Source of the DNA: a virus
Reading direction: 5' to 3' (one strand)
DNA: 64,000 bases
Virus record (IMG/VR): IMGVR_UViG_3300042454_000021
Location: 48,926-112,925 of that record
This document shows positions 56,540 to 64,000 of this stretch, piece by piece. The notes below the pieces were generated by a model. The model was not told the origin of the DNA. It saw only the letters and a list, made by a program, of their open reading frames with translations, and did not search any database. A program made the translations under genes and the position numbers. How positions within the stretch are numbered: position 1 is the stretch's first letter; each line of letters begins with the position of its first letter.

Positions 56540-58423
56540 ATGTCTTGTTTACCAGGAATGCCATGTTACAATGAAGTGATATACACTAACTCGCAGCAAG
56601 GTTGTGGGTGTTGTGGTGTATCTACTTGCAGTGGTCAATGTGGTTGTGACACCAACATAAATTGTGGAGTGAGTTCTAATGATGTAACTTACGTAGGGCC
56701 TAACCTTCCACACACAGGAGTACAAAATCTTACAGATCTAACCACTGCTCTTGAGCAGATGGATACTGCCATTGGCGATATACAACAATACAATGGTTCT
56801 AGTGGTACCTCTGGAGCTAATGGCTCTAGTGGTAGAAATGGTACTAGTGGTAGAGATGGCACAAATGGTAATGATGGAGATAGAGGATCAGCAGGTACAT
56901 CAGGTATAAATGGAACTAGTGGATCCTCAGGTGTTTCTGGTGCTACAGGTACTTCAGGTTCATCAGGAACCAATGGCTCTTCTGGCTCATCAGGATCTTC
57001 AGGATCATCTGGTACAAGCGCATCTTCTGGAACATCAGGTACAAATGGTACCTCTGGTACATCAGGATCTAATGGTATATCTGGAACTGATGGCTCATCA
57101 GGAACAGATGGATCAAATGGTACATCAGGAACTTCAGGAACTTCTGCAACATCTGGAACATCAGGACTAACTGGTACTGCTGGTACAAGTGGTCTATCAG
57201 GAGATAGATATGCTACAATATCATTAACACCATTAACTATTGGTACAGGTCTTGCAGTATTTGATGTTGAATCTGGTCTTGCTTATACAATTGGTCAAGA
57301 GGTTATAATAAGTTATGGTGTAGGAAATACTATGATTGGTACTGTTTCATTATATGAAGCTGATTGTGGTGAAATGATTGTAGATGTTGACACAATTACA
57401 GGATCAGGATCATATGAACCATGGTCAGTTAACTTAAATGGTATAGCTGCAGTTAATGGTACTTCTGGAACTTCAGGAATAACAGGAACTTCAGGAACAA
57501 GTGGTATTACAGGTACTTCAGGAACGTCAGGTACATCAGGATTATCAGGAACAGGTGGTACTTCAGGTACAAGTGGTTTAACAGGAACTTCAGGTACATC
57601 AGCTACGTCTGGTTTAACAGGTACAAATGGTACAACAGGTACAAATGGATCTTCAGGAACTTCAGGTGCTTCTGGATCAAGTGGTGTAAATGGAACATCA
57701 GGTTCTTCAGGTACAAGTGCTACTAGTGGTGCCAATGGTTCTGCAGGTACAACTGGTACAAGTGGAGCAAATGGTGCTCCAGGAGGCGTAGGTCCTACAG
57801 GTCCAACAGGTCCTACAGGTGGTGCAGGAGGTCCTGGTCCAACAGGTCCTATTGGTCCTCCAGGTACTGGAGGTGCTGCTGCTACAATTGCTGTTGGTCC
57901 AACTACTACAGGTCCTGCAGGTACACCTGCAAATGTTTCGAATAGTGGAACAAGTTCTGCAGCAGTGTTTAACTTTACAATACCTCAAGGTCCTACAGGT
58001 CCTCCAGGTACAGGATTTACAACGATTACAGGTAACCCTGGAGCATTAGGTACATATCAAGTATTAATGTCTACAGGTGCATCTAATACAGCATTTGCTG
58101 CTACCAACGTATATATAAGTGGTGGTTCTTACAATCAATTAAATGCTGATTCATTTTATCAAACGTCTTTAAGGGCTGCTAAAACTAATATTGAAACATA
58201 TGAAGGAGATGCTTTAGATTTAATATCTCGTACAACCATTGTTAGTTTTGCATACAAGAACGATCCTAGTGTAATTCATTATGGATTTATTGCAGACGAC
58301 ACTCCTGTAGAGATGGCCACTGTTGAACAAAACAGAATGGACACAAACTCTACAATTGGTATATTGATAAAGGCTGTACAAGAATTAGAAGCTAGAGTTA
58401 AAAAAGTAGAAGGCAATGACTAA
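56540..58423 (+). CDS. Collagen-like tail fibre with C-terminal S74 chaperone domain
   Basis: 627 aa. Cys-rich N-terminus (CCGVSTCSGQCGCDTNINCG), then long Gly-Thr-Ser triplet repeats, a globular insert starting GLSGDRY like the fibre at 2636, more triplets and a Gly-Pro-Thr/Gly-Pro-Pro stretch (about 415-450). Residues about 525-627 match the self-cleaving Peptidase_S74 intramolecular chaperone: SLRAAKTNIETYEGDALDLI, HYGFIADDTP, IGILIKAVQELEARVKKVE. Trimeric fibre, chaperone released after folding. Confidence 0.8.
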   Translation: MSCLPGMPCYNEVIYTNSQQGCGCCGVSTCSGQCGCDTNINCGVSSNDVTYVGPNLPHTGVQNLTDLTTALEQMDTAIGDIQQYNGSSGTSGANGSSGRNGTSGRDGTNGNDGDRGSAGTSGINGTSGSSGVSGATGTSGSSGTNGSSGSSGSSGSSGTSASSGTSGTNGTSGTSGSNGISGTDGSSGTDGSNGTSGTSGTSATSGTSGLTGTAGTSGLSGDRYATISLTPLTIGTGLAVFDVESGLAYTIGQEVIISYGVGNTMIGTVSLYEADCGEMIVDVDTITGSGSYEPWSVNLNGIAAVNGTSGTSGITGTSGTSGITGTSGTSGTSGLSGTGGTSGTSGLTGTSGTSATSGLTGTNGTTGTNGSSGTSGASGSSGVNGTSGSSGTSATSGANGSAGTTGTSGANGAPGGVGPTGPTGPTGGAGGPGPTGPIGPPGTGGAAATIAVGPTTTGPAGTPANVSNSGTSSAAVFNFTIPQGPTGPPGTGFTTITGNPGALGTYQVLMSTGASNTAFAATNVYISGGSYNQLNADSFYQTSLRAAKTNIETYEGDALDLISRTTIVSFAYKNDPSVIHYGFIADDTPVEMATVEQNRMDTNSTIGILIKAVQELEARVKKVEGND

Positions 58424-59321
58424 ACAAACCAATTATGTAGCTACTGTTACTGATGCGAATAGTGCATTCCCTTCTAAGCCAGGGGAAGCTGTTCCAAATA
58501 GTGATAGAGGAATAATTACAGATGAAACTGGTCAAACTCAAGGATCTGTTGGTGCAAAGAACACTTGGTATATTAAAACTGATATTGAACCAATTGCTTC
58601 CTATCCTAATAATAGACTTCCTAGATGGCAAGACTTAGTTCCATTAAGTTGTAATTTTACATTTAGTACAGTACAAGTTCCATATACAAGTCCACCAGTT
58701 TTAGATAGTAGTACAGGAATAACAATATTTTTTGATAGCTCAGGCAGTATGGCAGGAGTTCTTCCAGCACTAGAAACTATGAAAAATAGTGTATTAAAGC
58801 CTTGTTTACTTCCATTTTATAATAATAATAGTGCATTGTATGATGAAAGAGTTCAAATACTAAGTCTTAATAACGAACGTGCAATTGAGTGGTTAGGAAC
58901 ACTTCCTTTAGGTAGTGCAACAAAAACTATCAATTTAACTTTTTGTAATGAAGTTGAGCCTGTATATACTAATACATCAAATACTAATAGTAGTGTTAGT
59001 CCTTGGGTTTTTCTTCCAAATTCTCCTGTTACACTTTATTATACACAAGATATTAATTTTACAAATTCTAATTTGTCAGCTAACGTAAGAGCTATTGCAT
59101 ATAGAGTTATTATTAGTAATGCAAGTGCTAATTCTGTTACAAAAGGATTTTATAATGCAGTATTTAGTGGTACAGGTAATTATAGTGGAGCATCTGGATT
59201 ATCAACAAATGGTTATGCATATTTAATTGATGATGTATCTGACACTGGAACTGCTCAATATTATACAAATAAAGTTATTGAAGGAATGAACTTACTAGGA
59301 TATAATTTATCTCCCTGTTAA
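58416..59321 (+). CDS. Virion protein with von Willebrand A-like MIDAS motif
   Basis: 301 aa. GITIFFDSSGSMAGVLPALE (about residue 105) is a DxSxS MIDAS loop after a hydrophobic strand, then the expected amphipathic helix (METMKNSVLKP). The first 100 residues and the last 100 look beta-rich. Suggests metal-dependent binding to a ligand such as the host surface. Overlaps the fibre gene by 8 bases. Confidence 0.55.
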   Translation: MTKQTNYVATVTDANSAFPSKPGEAVPNSDRGIITDETGQTQGSVGAKNTWYIKTDIEPIASYPNNRLPRWQDLVPLSCNFTFSTVQVPYTSPPVLDSSTGITIFFDSSGSMAGVLPALETMKNSVLKPCLLPFYNNNSALYDERVQILSLNNERAIEWLGTLPLGSATKTINLTFCNEVEPVYTNTSNTNSSVSPWVFLPNSPVTLYYTQDINFTNSNLSANVRAIAYRVIISNASANSVTKGFYNAVFSGTGNYSGASGLSTNGYAYLIDDVSDTGTAQYYTNKVIEGMNLLGYNLSPC

Positions 59322-59323
59322 TT

Positions 59324-61141
59324 ATGGCTAATATAAAAGTAAAACTAACGTTACTTACTACTGGAGGAAACTCTGGACCATTGTATAATGCTTATTATAC
59401 TACAGATGGTACTAACTATATAATAGCTGTAGATGGATCTAATGTGACATTAGCTTCAATAGGGTCTGAAGTAATTTTGACAGTGCCTGATAATTCAACC
59501 AATATTAAATTAGTAAATTTAACTGCAGGTTGTCAAGATAATTATTATGTTGTTCCTGTAGTTACAACAACAACTACTACTACACTAATTCCATTATCAG
59601 GAAATGGTACATACACTTGTGCAACAGCAGGTTCAAATAATGGAACATTTACAATATACAGTCTTTCAGGAGGAATTGGACCACCTTATCAAACAGCTTT
59701 TTTTTCTACACAGTTAGGAGAAACTGCTGTATGGAATAATTATCCACAGGTAAGTGCTTATGGTAATCTTTTTGCTGGTTATAGTCCAACAGTATATACA
59801 TTTGGTGTAAGAACAAGTAATGGATATACAGTTTATCTAGATAGTACTTTATGTACTACTACTACGCAACCTCCATCAACTGTAACAATAACTACATTAA
59901 ATGGATTAGATGTTAATTCATTTACAGTTTATATTAATGGAACTGCAGATACAGGTTGGAAATCAGGGAGTAGAACATATGCATCAGGAACAGTTATTAA
60001 TGTTACGTATAACTCTAATGCTTGTGGTGTAACAAAGAATGGTTCTGCTTATACATCAAATACTAATGTTACATTAAGTGGTGGAAGTGCTCAAAGCTTT
60101 TCTTTAAACAATGCAAATAGTTGGACAAATACAGGATTTGTTTGTATAGGAAATGTTTATTACACAAATCAAGTAAATCCTTGTGGGGGAACTCAACAAG
60201 TTCAAACATATCCAGGATCTACTTGTGATTGTGTATGTAATCAAAACTGTAATGGTACATATTATGGACCTAATGTTTGTGGAGGTGGAGTAGGTCTTGG
60301 TAATGCTCTTATTCAATATCAATATTATTCTTGTAATAATAATCCTACAGGAAATTATCAAGTAATTGAAAACTGTAGTTGTTCTTGTAATCAAGCATGT
60401 AATGGAACATACCAAGGACAGTCTTATTGTTCAGGTAATGAACTTCGAGTAGATAATTATTTTTCCTGTAACAATGCTTATGAAAGCACCACTATAATTA
60501 GTGCATGTAGTTGTGATTGTAATCAAGCTTGTTCTGGAGAATATTGGGGAGATCCTTATTGTGATGGAACTGGTATTCAAAAAAGAAATAGAAAATATGT
60601 TTGTAACAATGCTAATACAGGACAAGTTGAAACAATATCTACTTGTAGTCAAGCCTGTGGTGCATTTGTAGCTCCTATTTGGACTCCTGTAGGAAATCCT
60701 TATTGTGAGGGATGTTATCAAAAACAAGATGAGGTACAGTCTAATGTATGTTGTCCAGATCCTCCACAAGGAACTCCACGTACTATAGAATTAGGAGTTA
60801 ACTCTGCATGTGGAACTTGGGATCTTGAATACTATTGCGTAGGTTATGATAAGTGGAGTAGACAAAGAAACTCATGTACAAGTGCTACATGTTGCGATAC
60901 ACTAGTAGAAGTTAATAGTGCTTATTGTGGATATGTACCACCTCCAGCTTGTAGAACTTATCAAATAGTAGGAGATTATACAGATGAATCTGTAACTGGT
61001 ATTTATACTAATTGTTCTGGAGGTAGTGATAGCTTCTCATTCTTTGGTGGTCCAGGTACAGTGGGATATATATGTGCTCTAGCAGGTAGTGTATATGTTA
61101 CAAGTGGTAATGGATCTGCGAACGATGTAGGAGGATGTTAA
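59324..61141 (+). CDS. Cys-rich multi-repeat virion protein
   Basis: 605 aa. An N-terminal domain (about 1-80) shared with the 61160 protein, a Thr run (VVTTTTTTTLIP), a second beta domain, another Thr linker, then Cys repeats from about 300: units of the form C-x-C-x-CNQxCxGxYxG...YCxG...CNNA, seen three times, and a C-terminal Cys-dense region (residues about 430-605). About 45 Cys overall. Looks like a disulfide-built receptor-binding or decoration stalk. Confidence 0.65.
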   Translation: MANIKVKLTLLTTGGNSGPLYNAYYTTDGTNYIIAVDGSNVTLASIGSEVILTVPDNSTNIKLVNLTAGCQDNYYVVPVVTTTTTTTLIPLSGNGTYTCATAGSNNGTFTIYSLSGGIGPPYQTAFFSTQLGETAVWNNYPQVSAYGNLFAGYSPTVYTFGVRTSNGYTVYLDSTLCTTTTQPPSTVTITTLNGLDVNSFTVYINGTADTGWKSGSRTYASGTVINVTYNSNACGVTKNGSAYTSNTNVTLSGGSAQSFSLNNANSWTNTGFVCIGNVYYTNQVNPCGGTQQVQTYPGSTCDCVCNQNCNGTYYGPNVCGGGVGLGNALIQYQYYSCNNNPTGNYQVIENCSCSCNQACNGTYQGQSYCSGNELRVDNYFSCNNAYESTTIISACSCDCNQACSGEYWGDPYCDGTGIQKRNRKYVCNNANTGQVETISTCSQACGAFVAPIWTPVGNPYCEGCYQKQDEVQSNVCCPDPPQGTPRTIELGVNSACGTWDLEYYCVGYDKWSRQRNSCTSATCCDTLVEVNSAYCGYVPPPACRTYQIVGDYTDESVTGIYTNCSGGSDSFSFFGGPGTVGYICALAGSVYVTSGNGSANDVGGC

Positions 61142-61159
61142 ACCAATAAATAAAATAAT

Positions 61160-61987
61160 ATGAATGTTTTAATAACTTTAACAACAGCTGGTGTGGATAC
61201 AGGTCCTTTTGACCTGTTTTCAAACAGCAATAATTATACAGTTCCTTTTGCTTCAACAATAGCTAGAGGTGTACTAGAGAATGGATATTTATCTAGTGTT
61301 GTACCAAACGATGCTACAATAATTCGTGTACAATCATTAGATGTATGTACTAATTACATTGACTTAACTATCAATACAACTACTACAACCACTAGTACAT
61401 CAACAGCTGTTCCTCAACAATGGTATAGAATAGTTAACTGTAATACATTAGTAACATTAAATAGTATTGCATACTCTCCTGGAACTTATGGATTAAATGC
61501 TAGGGTGACATATCAAAACTATCCTTATGTAGTTAATCAGATATACAATAATAATCCAGGTGGTAGTCAAGTTGCTTTAATTTCTACAGGTCAAATAGGA
61601 TGTCCTCCTCTTGGAGAATATTATTTATTGTTTAAATGCTCAGACGCTACTACTACTACTTCTCAAAAATATCCAGTGGGTACATTTGTTGTTGATGATC
61701 GTGTAGTTGATGATTCTGATATTTACACTTATACAATTGTATCAGCTAGTGGTAATGATCCAGGAGGAGCACAGATTTCAATATCAGCAACTGGTCAAAG
61801 AGAATGTCCTACAACTGTATACACTCAATATACAAAATGTACTGATGTAACTATTAAGTATTACATATTAGGATCTGGTTATCAATCGAGTATATTGATT
61901 GGAGATGATTGTTTTACAACTGCTGGAACTACACTTAATCCAGAAGGAACAGAGTTCTACTCTTACAGTGAAGGCTGTGAGTGTTAA
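61160..61987 (+). CDS. Virion protein with Thr-rich linker
   Basis: 275 aa. N-terminal domain (VLITLTTAGVDTGPFDLFSN ... ATIIRVQSLDVCTNYIDLTI) parallels the N-terminus of the 59324 protein, followed by NTTTTTTSTSTAVP and a C-terminal part containing two similar units: NNNPGGSQVALISTGQIGCP and GNDPGGAQISISATGQRECP. Modular decoration or fibre protein. Confidence 0.6.
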   Translation: MNVLITLTTAGVDTGPFDLFSNSNNYTVPFASTIARGVLENGYLSSVVPNDATIIRVQSLDVCTNYIDLTINTTTTTTSTSTAVPQQWYRIVNCNTLVTLNSIAYSPGTYGLNARVTYQNYPYVVNQIYNNNPGGSQVALISTGQIGCPPLGEYYLLFKCSDATTTTSQKYPVGTFVVDDRVVDDSDIYTYTIVSASGNDPGGAQISISATGQRECPTTVYTQYTKCTDVTIKYYILGSGYQSSILIGDDCFTTAGTTLNPEGTEFYSYSEGCEC

Positions 61988-61995
61988 GATATAAA

Positions 61996-62059
61996 AAATC
62001 CTGTTTGTTGGTTTACAGGATTTCTCCCAGAGTGTAAAATCTCTGGGAGTTTTCATTTT
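61996..62059 (+). terminator. Double hairpin terminator
   Basis: AAATCCTGT/ACAGGATTT (61996-62023), then CTCCCAGAG-TGTAAAAT-CTCTGGGAG followed by TTTTCATTTTT (62024-62059). The second hairpin is a classic intrinsic terminator. Confidence 0.85.
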
Positions 62060-62104
62060 TATAACCAATTTGATTAAACTATATAATTAACTCAGTTACA
62101 ATTA

Positions 62105-62137
62105 TTTGGTAAATACAAAAATTAATTTATATATTTA
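62105..62137 (+). promoter_or_regulatory. Near-consensus promoter and late-type leader
   Basis: TTTG (62105-62108), 21 bases, TATATTTA (62130-62137; one mismatch to TAnnTTTG). Followed by CAATTTAACTAAACTAC, which resembles the late leader motif, before the gene at 62165. Confidence 0.45.
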
Positions 62138-62164
62138 GGACAATTTAACTAAACTACAACTAGA

Positions 62165-63394
62165 ATGACTGAGAATCAGGATATGCTTTCTCGTCTTGGA
62201 GCACTTCTAAGAATGAAGAAAAGCAAAACATTCTATGCTGAAAGGCTTGGAATCACTGAACAAGAAGTAGATGAATTGTTAAAAGAGATAAGAGAAAGAG
62301 ATCAAGAACCTAACAATACGTTGAAAACAACTGCATCTAATTATGATACAGTAAGGAAAGTTAATAATGAAAAAGGAACAATTGAGAGCACATTAATACT
62401 TGATTTTGAACCAAAGGATGATCTAGAGCTGGCTAAGTTACATAAGATTAATCTAGATAAATATGTAATCACTAACTACTGGTCTAAACTATTACCTAAT
62501 GGTAAGTTTACATCATCAGTCTTCTCTAAGAAAAAAGAGGCTAAAGATTACACAGCTGAAGACTTTGCAAAGTTTTTAGTTAATTATAAATCCAACTACA
62601 TACCCCATCCAGAACCTAAGCAAGAACGTGCTAAGACTGTAGATGTTGAATTATCATTGTCTGATTATCACTTAGCTAAGAGACATATTGATGGAGATAA
62701 TTCACCATATGAAAGATGTAAAAGATACTTTACTACAGCAGCAACTCTTATTTATAATGTGAAATCATTATACGATATTGATACTATTGTATTTCCAATA
62801 TCAAATGATTTCTTTCATACAGATAACTATCAGCATCAAACAACAAATGGTACTCCACAAGATACTATTGTTGATTATGCTCATGAATATGAACTAGGAT
62901 TTGAACTACTTGTAGACACGATTACAATGATGAAAAAGCTTTGTAATAACATACAAGTTGTATTAGTTCAAGGTAATCATGACAGAACAAAGTCTTATTA
63001 TCTTGCTCACGCTCTTGATGTTTATTTCAAAGCAGATCCTAATATCTTTTTTGAAAGAGAACATTCTACAGTGAAAGGGGTAATGTTAGGAGAAACATTT
63101 ATTGGTTATCATCATGGTAACTGCAAGATTGAGGATCTTCCTTTATTATTTGCAACCCATCCTGAGTATAGCCAACTGTTTGGATATGCTAAATACAGAG
63201 AGGTGCATACAGGAGATAAGCATCACTACATGGCTAAGGAAGTGAAAGGGGTAAGAATACAACAAATGCCTAGCTTGTCTGGTACAGATAGATGGCATCA
63301 AGATAACAACTTTGTTCATAGTGTTAGAGCAGCACTTGCTTTAGTTTATGACAAAGAGTTAGGTAAGATTTGTGAATTTGAAGAAAGAATATAA
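62165..63394 (+). CDS. Calcineurin-like metallophosphoesterase with N-terminal HTH
   Basis: 409 aa. N-terminal helical segment (KSKTFYAERLGITEQEVDEL, about 20-40) reads as an HTH. Phosphoesterase motifs: LSLSDYHLAKR, FPISNDFFHTDN, QVVLVQGNHDRTKSY (GNHD), FIGYHHGN, EVHTGDKHHYMAKE. A two-metal enzyme acting on phosphodiesters; in this virion-gene context possibly a packaged DNA/RNA-processing enzyme. Confidence 0.75.
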   Translation: MTENQDMLSRLGALLRMKKSKTFYAERLGITEQEVDELLKEIRERDQEPNNTLKTTASNYDTVRKVNNEKGTIESTLILDFEPKDDLELAKLHKINLDKYVITNYWSKLLPNGKFTSSVFSKKKEAKDYTAEDFAKFLVNYKSNYIPHPEPKQERAKTVDVELSLSDYHLAKRHIDGDNSPYERCKRYFTTAATLIYNVKSLYDIDTIVFPISNDFFHTDNYQHQTTNGTPQDTIVDYAHEYELGFELLVDTITMMKKLCNNIQVVLVQGNHDRTKSYYLAHALDVYFKADPNIFFEREHSTVKGVMLGETFIGYHHGNCKIEDLPLLFATHPEYSQLFGYAKYREVHTGDKHHYMAKEVKGVRIQQMPSLSGTDRWHQDNNFVHSVRAALALVYDKELGKICEFEERI

Positions 63395-63396
63395 CA

Positions 63397-64000
63397 ATGG
63401 CAACAGTAAGAAAATTGGTTTCAGATGTACGTGCAATGCACAGATTATTATCAACAGATGCGATGATAACAGATAGGGCTATTGCTTCTGAATTAAAAAA
63501 CAATACAATCTTACTAGTTAAACGTGAAACAAATCTTCGTAGACTTTGGTCTACAGATACGTTATTTACAACAATCCCTTGTTTGGAATTAGAACAAGTG
63601 CCTATCACTGAATGTTGTGATTTTACAGATGATTGTACCATTGCTAGAACTAAATTAAAACTTCCACGTATATCAGAAGGTAACTATCAATATCTTATCC
63701 AAGGTGTTTGGTCTATCAATGCTATGGGTGGTATGGGTAAGAAGTTTAAAGATATATCAATAAACAGATATCTTAATTTACTTAAGTTACCAATCATCAA
63801 GAATGAGAGCTACTATTGGATTGTGAACGATTATCTCTACCTAACTGACCCATTGGTTCAGAAGGTTAGAATTGCTGCCTTATTCGAAGAGGATATCCCT
63901 AACGAAGTGAGATATTCAGGAGAGTGTGGTGCACAAGTTACTGATGCAGAGTGGTGCTTAAATCCTTTAGATAGAGAATCGTTTTGCCCAGGGTATTTAG
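63397..64000 (+). CDS. Virion structural/connector protein (3' end cut by window)
   Basis: 201 codons visible, no stop. Starts MATVRKLVSDVRAMHRLLST; ITDRAIASELKNNTILLVKR; WSTDTLFTTIPCLELEQVPI; then a Cys-rich stretch (ITECCDFTDDCTIARTKLKL) and NAMGGMGKKFKDISINRYLN. This type occurs in many Bacteroidetes phages near the end of head-tail genes, as I recall; ring or stopper role is inferred. Confidence 0.65.
   Translation, partial: MATVRKLVSDVRAMHRLLSTDAMITDRAIASELKNNTILLVKRETNLRRLWSTDTLFTTIPCLELEQVPITECCDFTDDCTIARTKLKLPRISEGNYQYLIQGVWSINAMGGMGKKFKDISINRYLNLLKLPIIKNESYYWIVNDYLYLTDPLVQKVRIAALFEEDIPNEVRYSGECGAQVTDAEWCLNPLDRESFCPGYL

Noticed and set aside
1-64000. Prophage or integrated element
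   Set aside because: No integrase, attachment-site pair, or host genes; content is continuous lytic-phage type.

Overview
The window is a continuous piece of a large tailed bacteriophage genome, almost certainly one that infects a Bacteroidetes host. It is AT-rich and densely packed, and genes often overlap by one to a few bases (typically TAATG). Several gene starts are preceded by the Bacteroidetes promoter form (TTG or TTTG, about 16-20 bases, TAnnTTTG), and there are few Shine-Dalgarno sequences. The inventory (large terminase, portal, capsid protein, short family B polymerase, DnaB-type helicase, TOPRIM primase, SF2 helicase, uracil-DNA-glycosylase-like protein, dUTPase, cobalamin-type ribonucleotide reductase, RecA, and rIIA/rIIB-like proteins) fits a crAss-like or Cellulophaga-type phage of roughly 100 kb. 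I did not assign a family. No integrase, CRISPR array or insertion sequence was seen.

Layout. (1) 1-2.5 kb, + strand: lysis module with a GH19-type endolysin cut by the window edge and several small membrane, coiled-coil and lipoprotein genes that look like holin/spanin functions, two of them overlapping in different frames. (2) 2.6-6.3 kb, +: virion fibre and decoration genes with Gly-Thr-Ser collagen-like repeats and Thr/Ser-rich tails, with a glycosyltransferase among them. (3) 6.3-10 kb, +: small genes including about ten very Lys-rich proteins, ended by a bidirectional terminator. (4) 10-41.2 kb, - strand: a glycosyltransferase/methyltransferase trio, a GroES/gp31-like co-chaperonin, nucleotide metabolism (dUTPase, RNR), recombination and nucleases (RecA, PD-(D/E)XK, HNH), the rIIB/rIIA/UNG block, the replisome (primase, putative SSB, Sak4-like ATPase, SF2 helicase, DnaB, PolB) and many small early-type genes. 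A 330-base AT-rich gap at 33.8-34.2 kb with a 20-bp palindrome and direct repeats is the best origin candidate. (5) 41.2-43 kb: a non-coding, highly structured stretch with an abnormal 100-base tRNA-like gene and a G-tract, at the divergence of the two transcription units. (6) 43-64 kb, +: packaging and morphogenesis (wHTH regulator, HU/IHF-like protein, TerS candidate, TerL, portal, scaffold, major capsid, connectors, fibres, phosphoesterase, connector protein cut by the window end).

How the parts work together. The minus-strand half supplies dNTPs, copies and recombines the DNA. The plus-strand half packages DNA, builds a podovirus-like particle with elaborate surface proteins, and lyses the cell. 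Late structural genes share an A/T-rich leader (CAATTATTAAATTAAAC). The transcript carries a conspicuous four-hairpin cassette directly after the capsid gene. Annotations rest on motif recognition by eye; no database search was possible.
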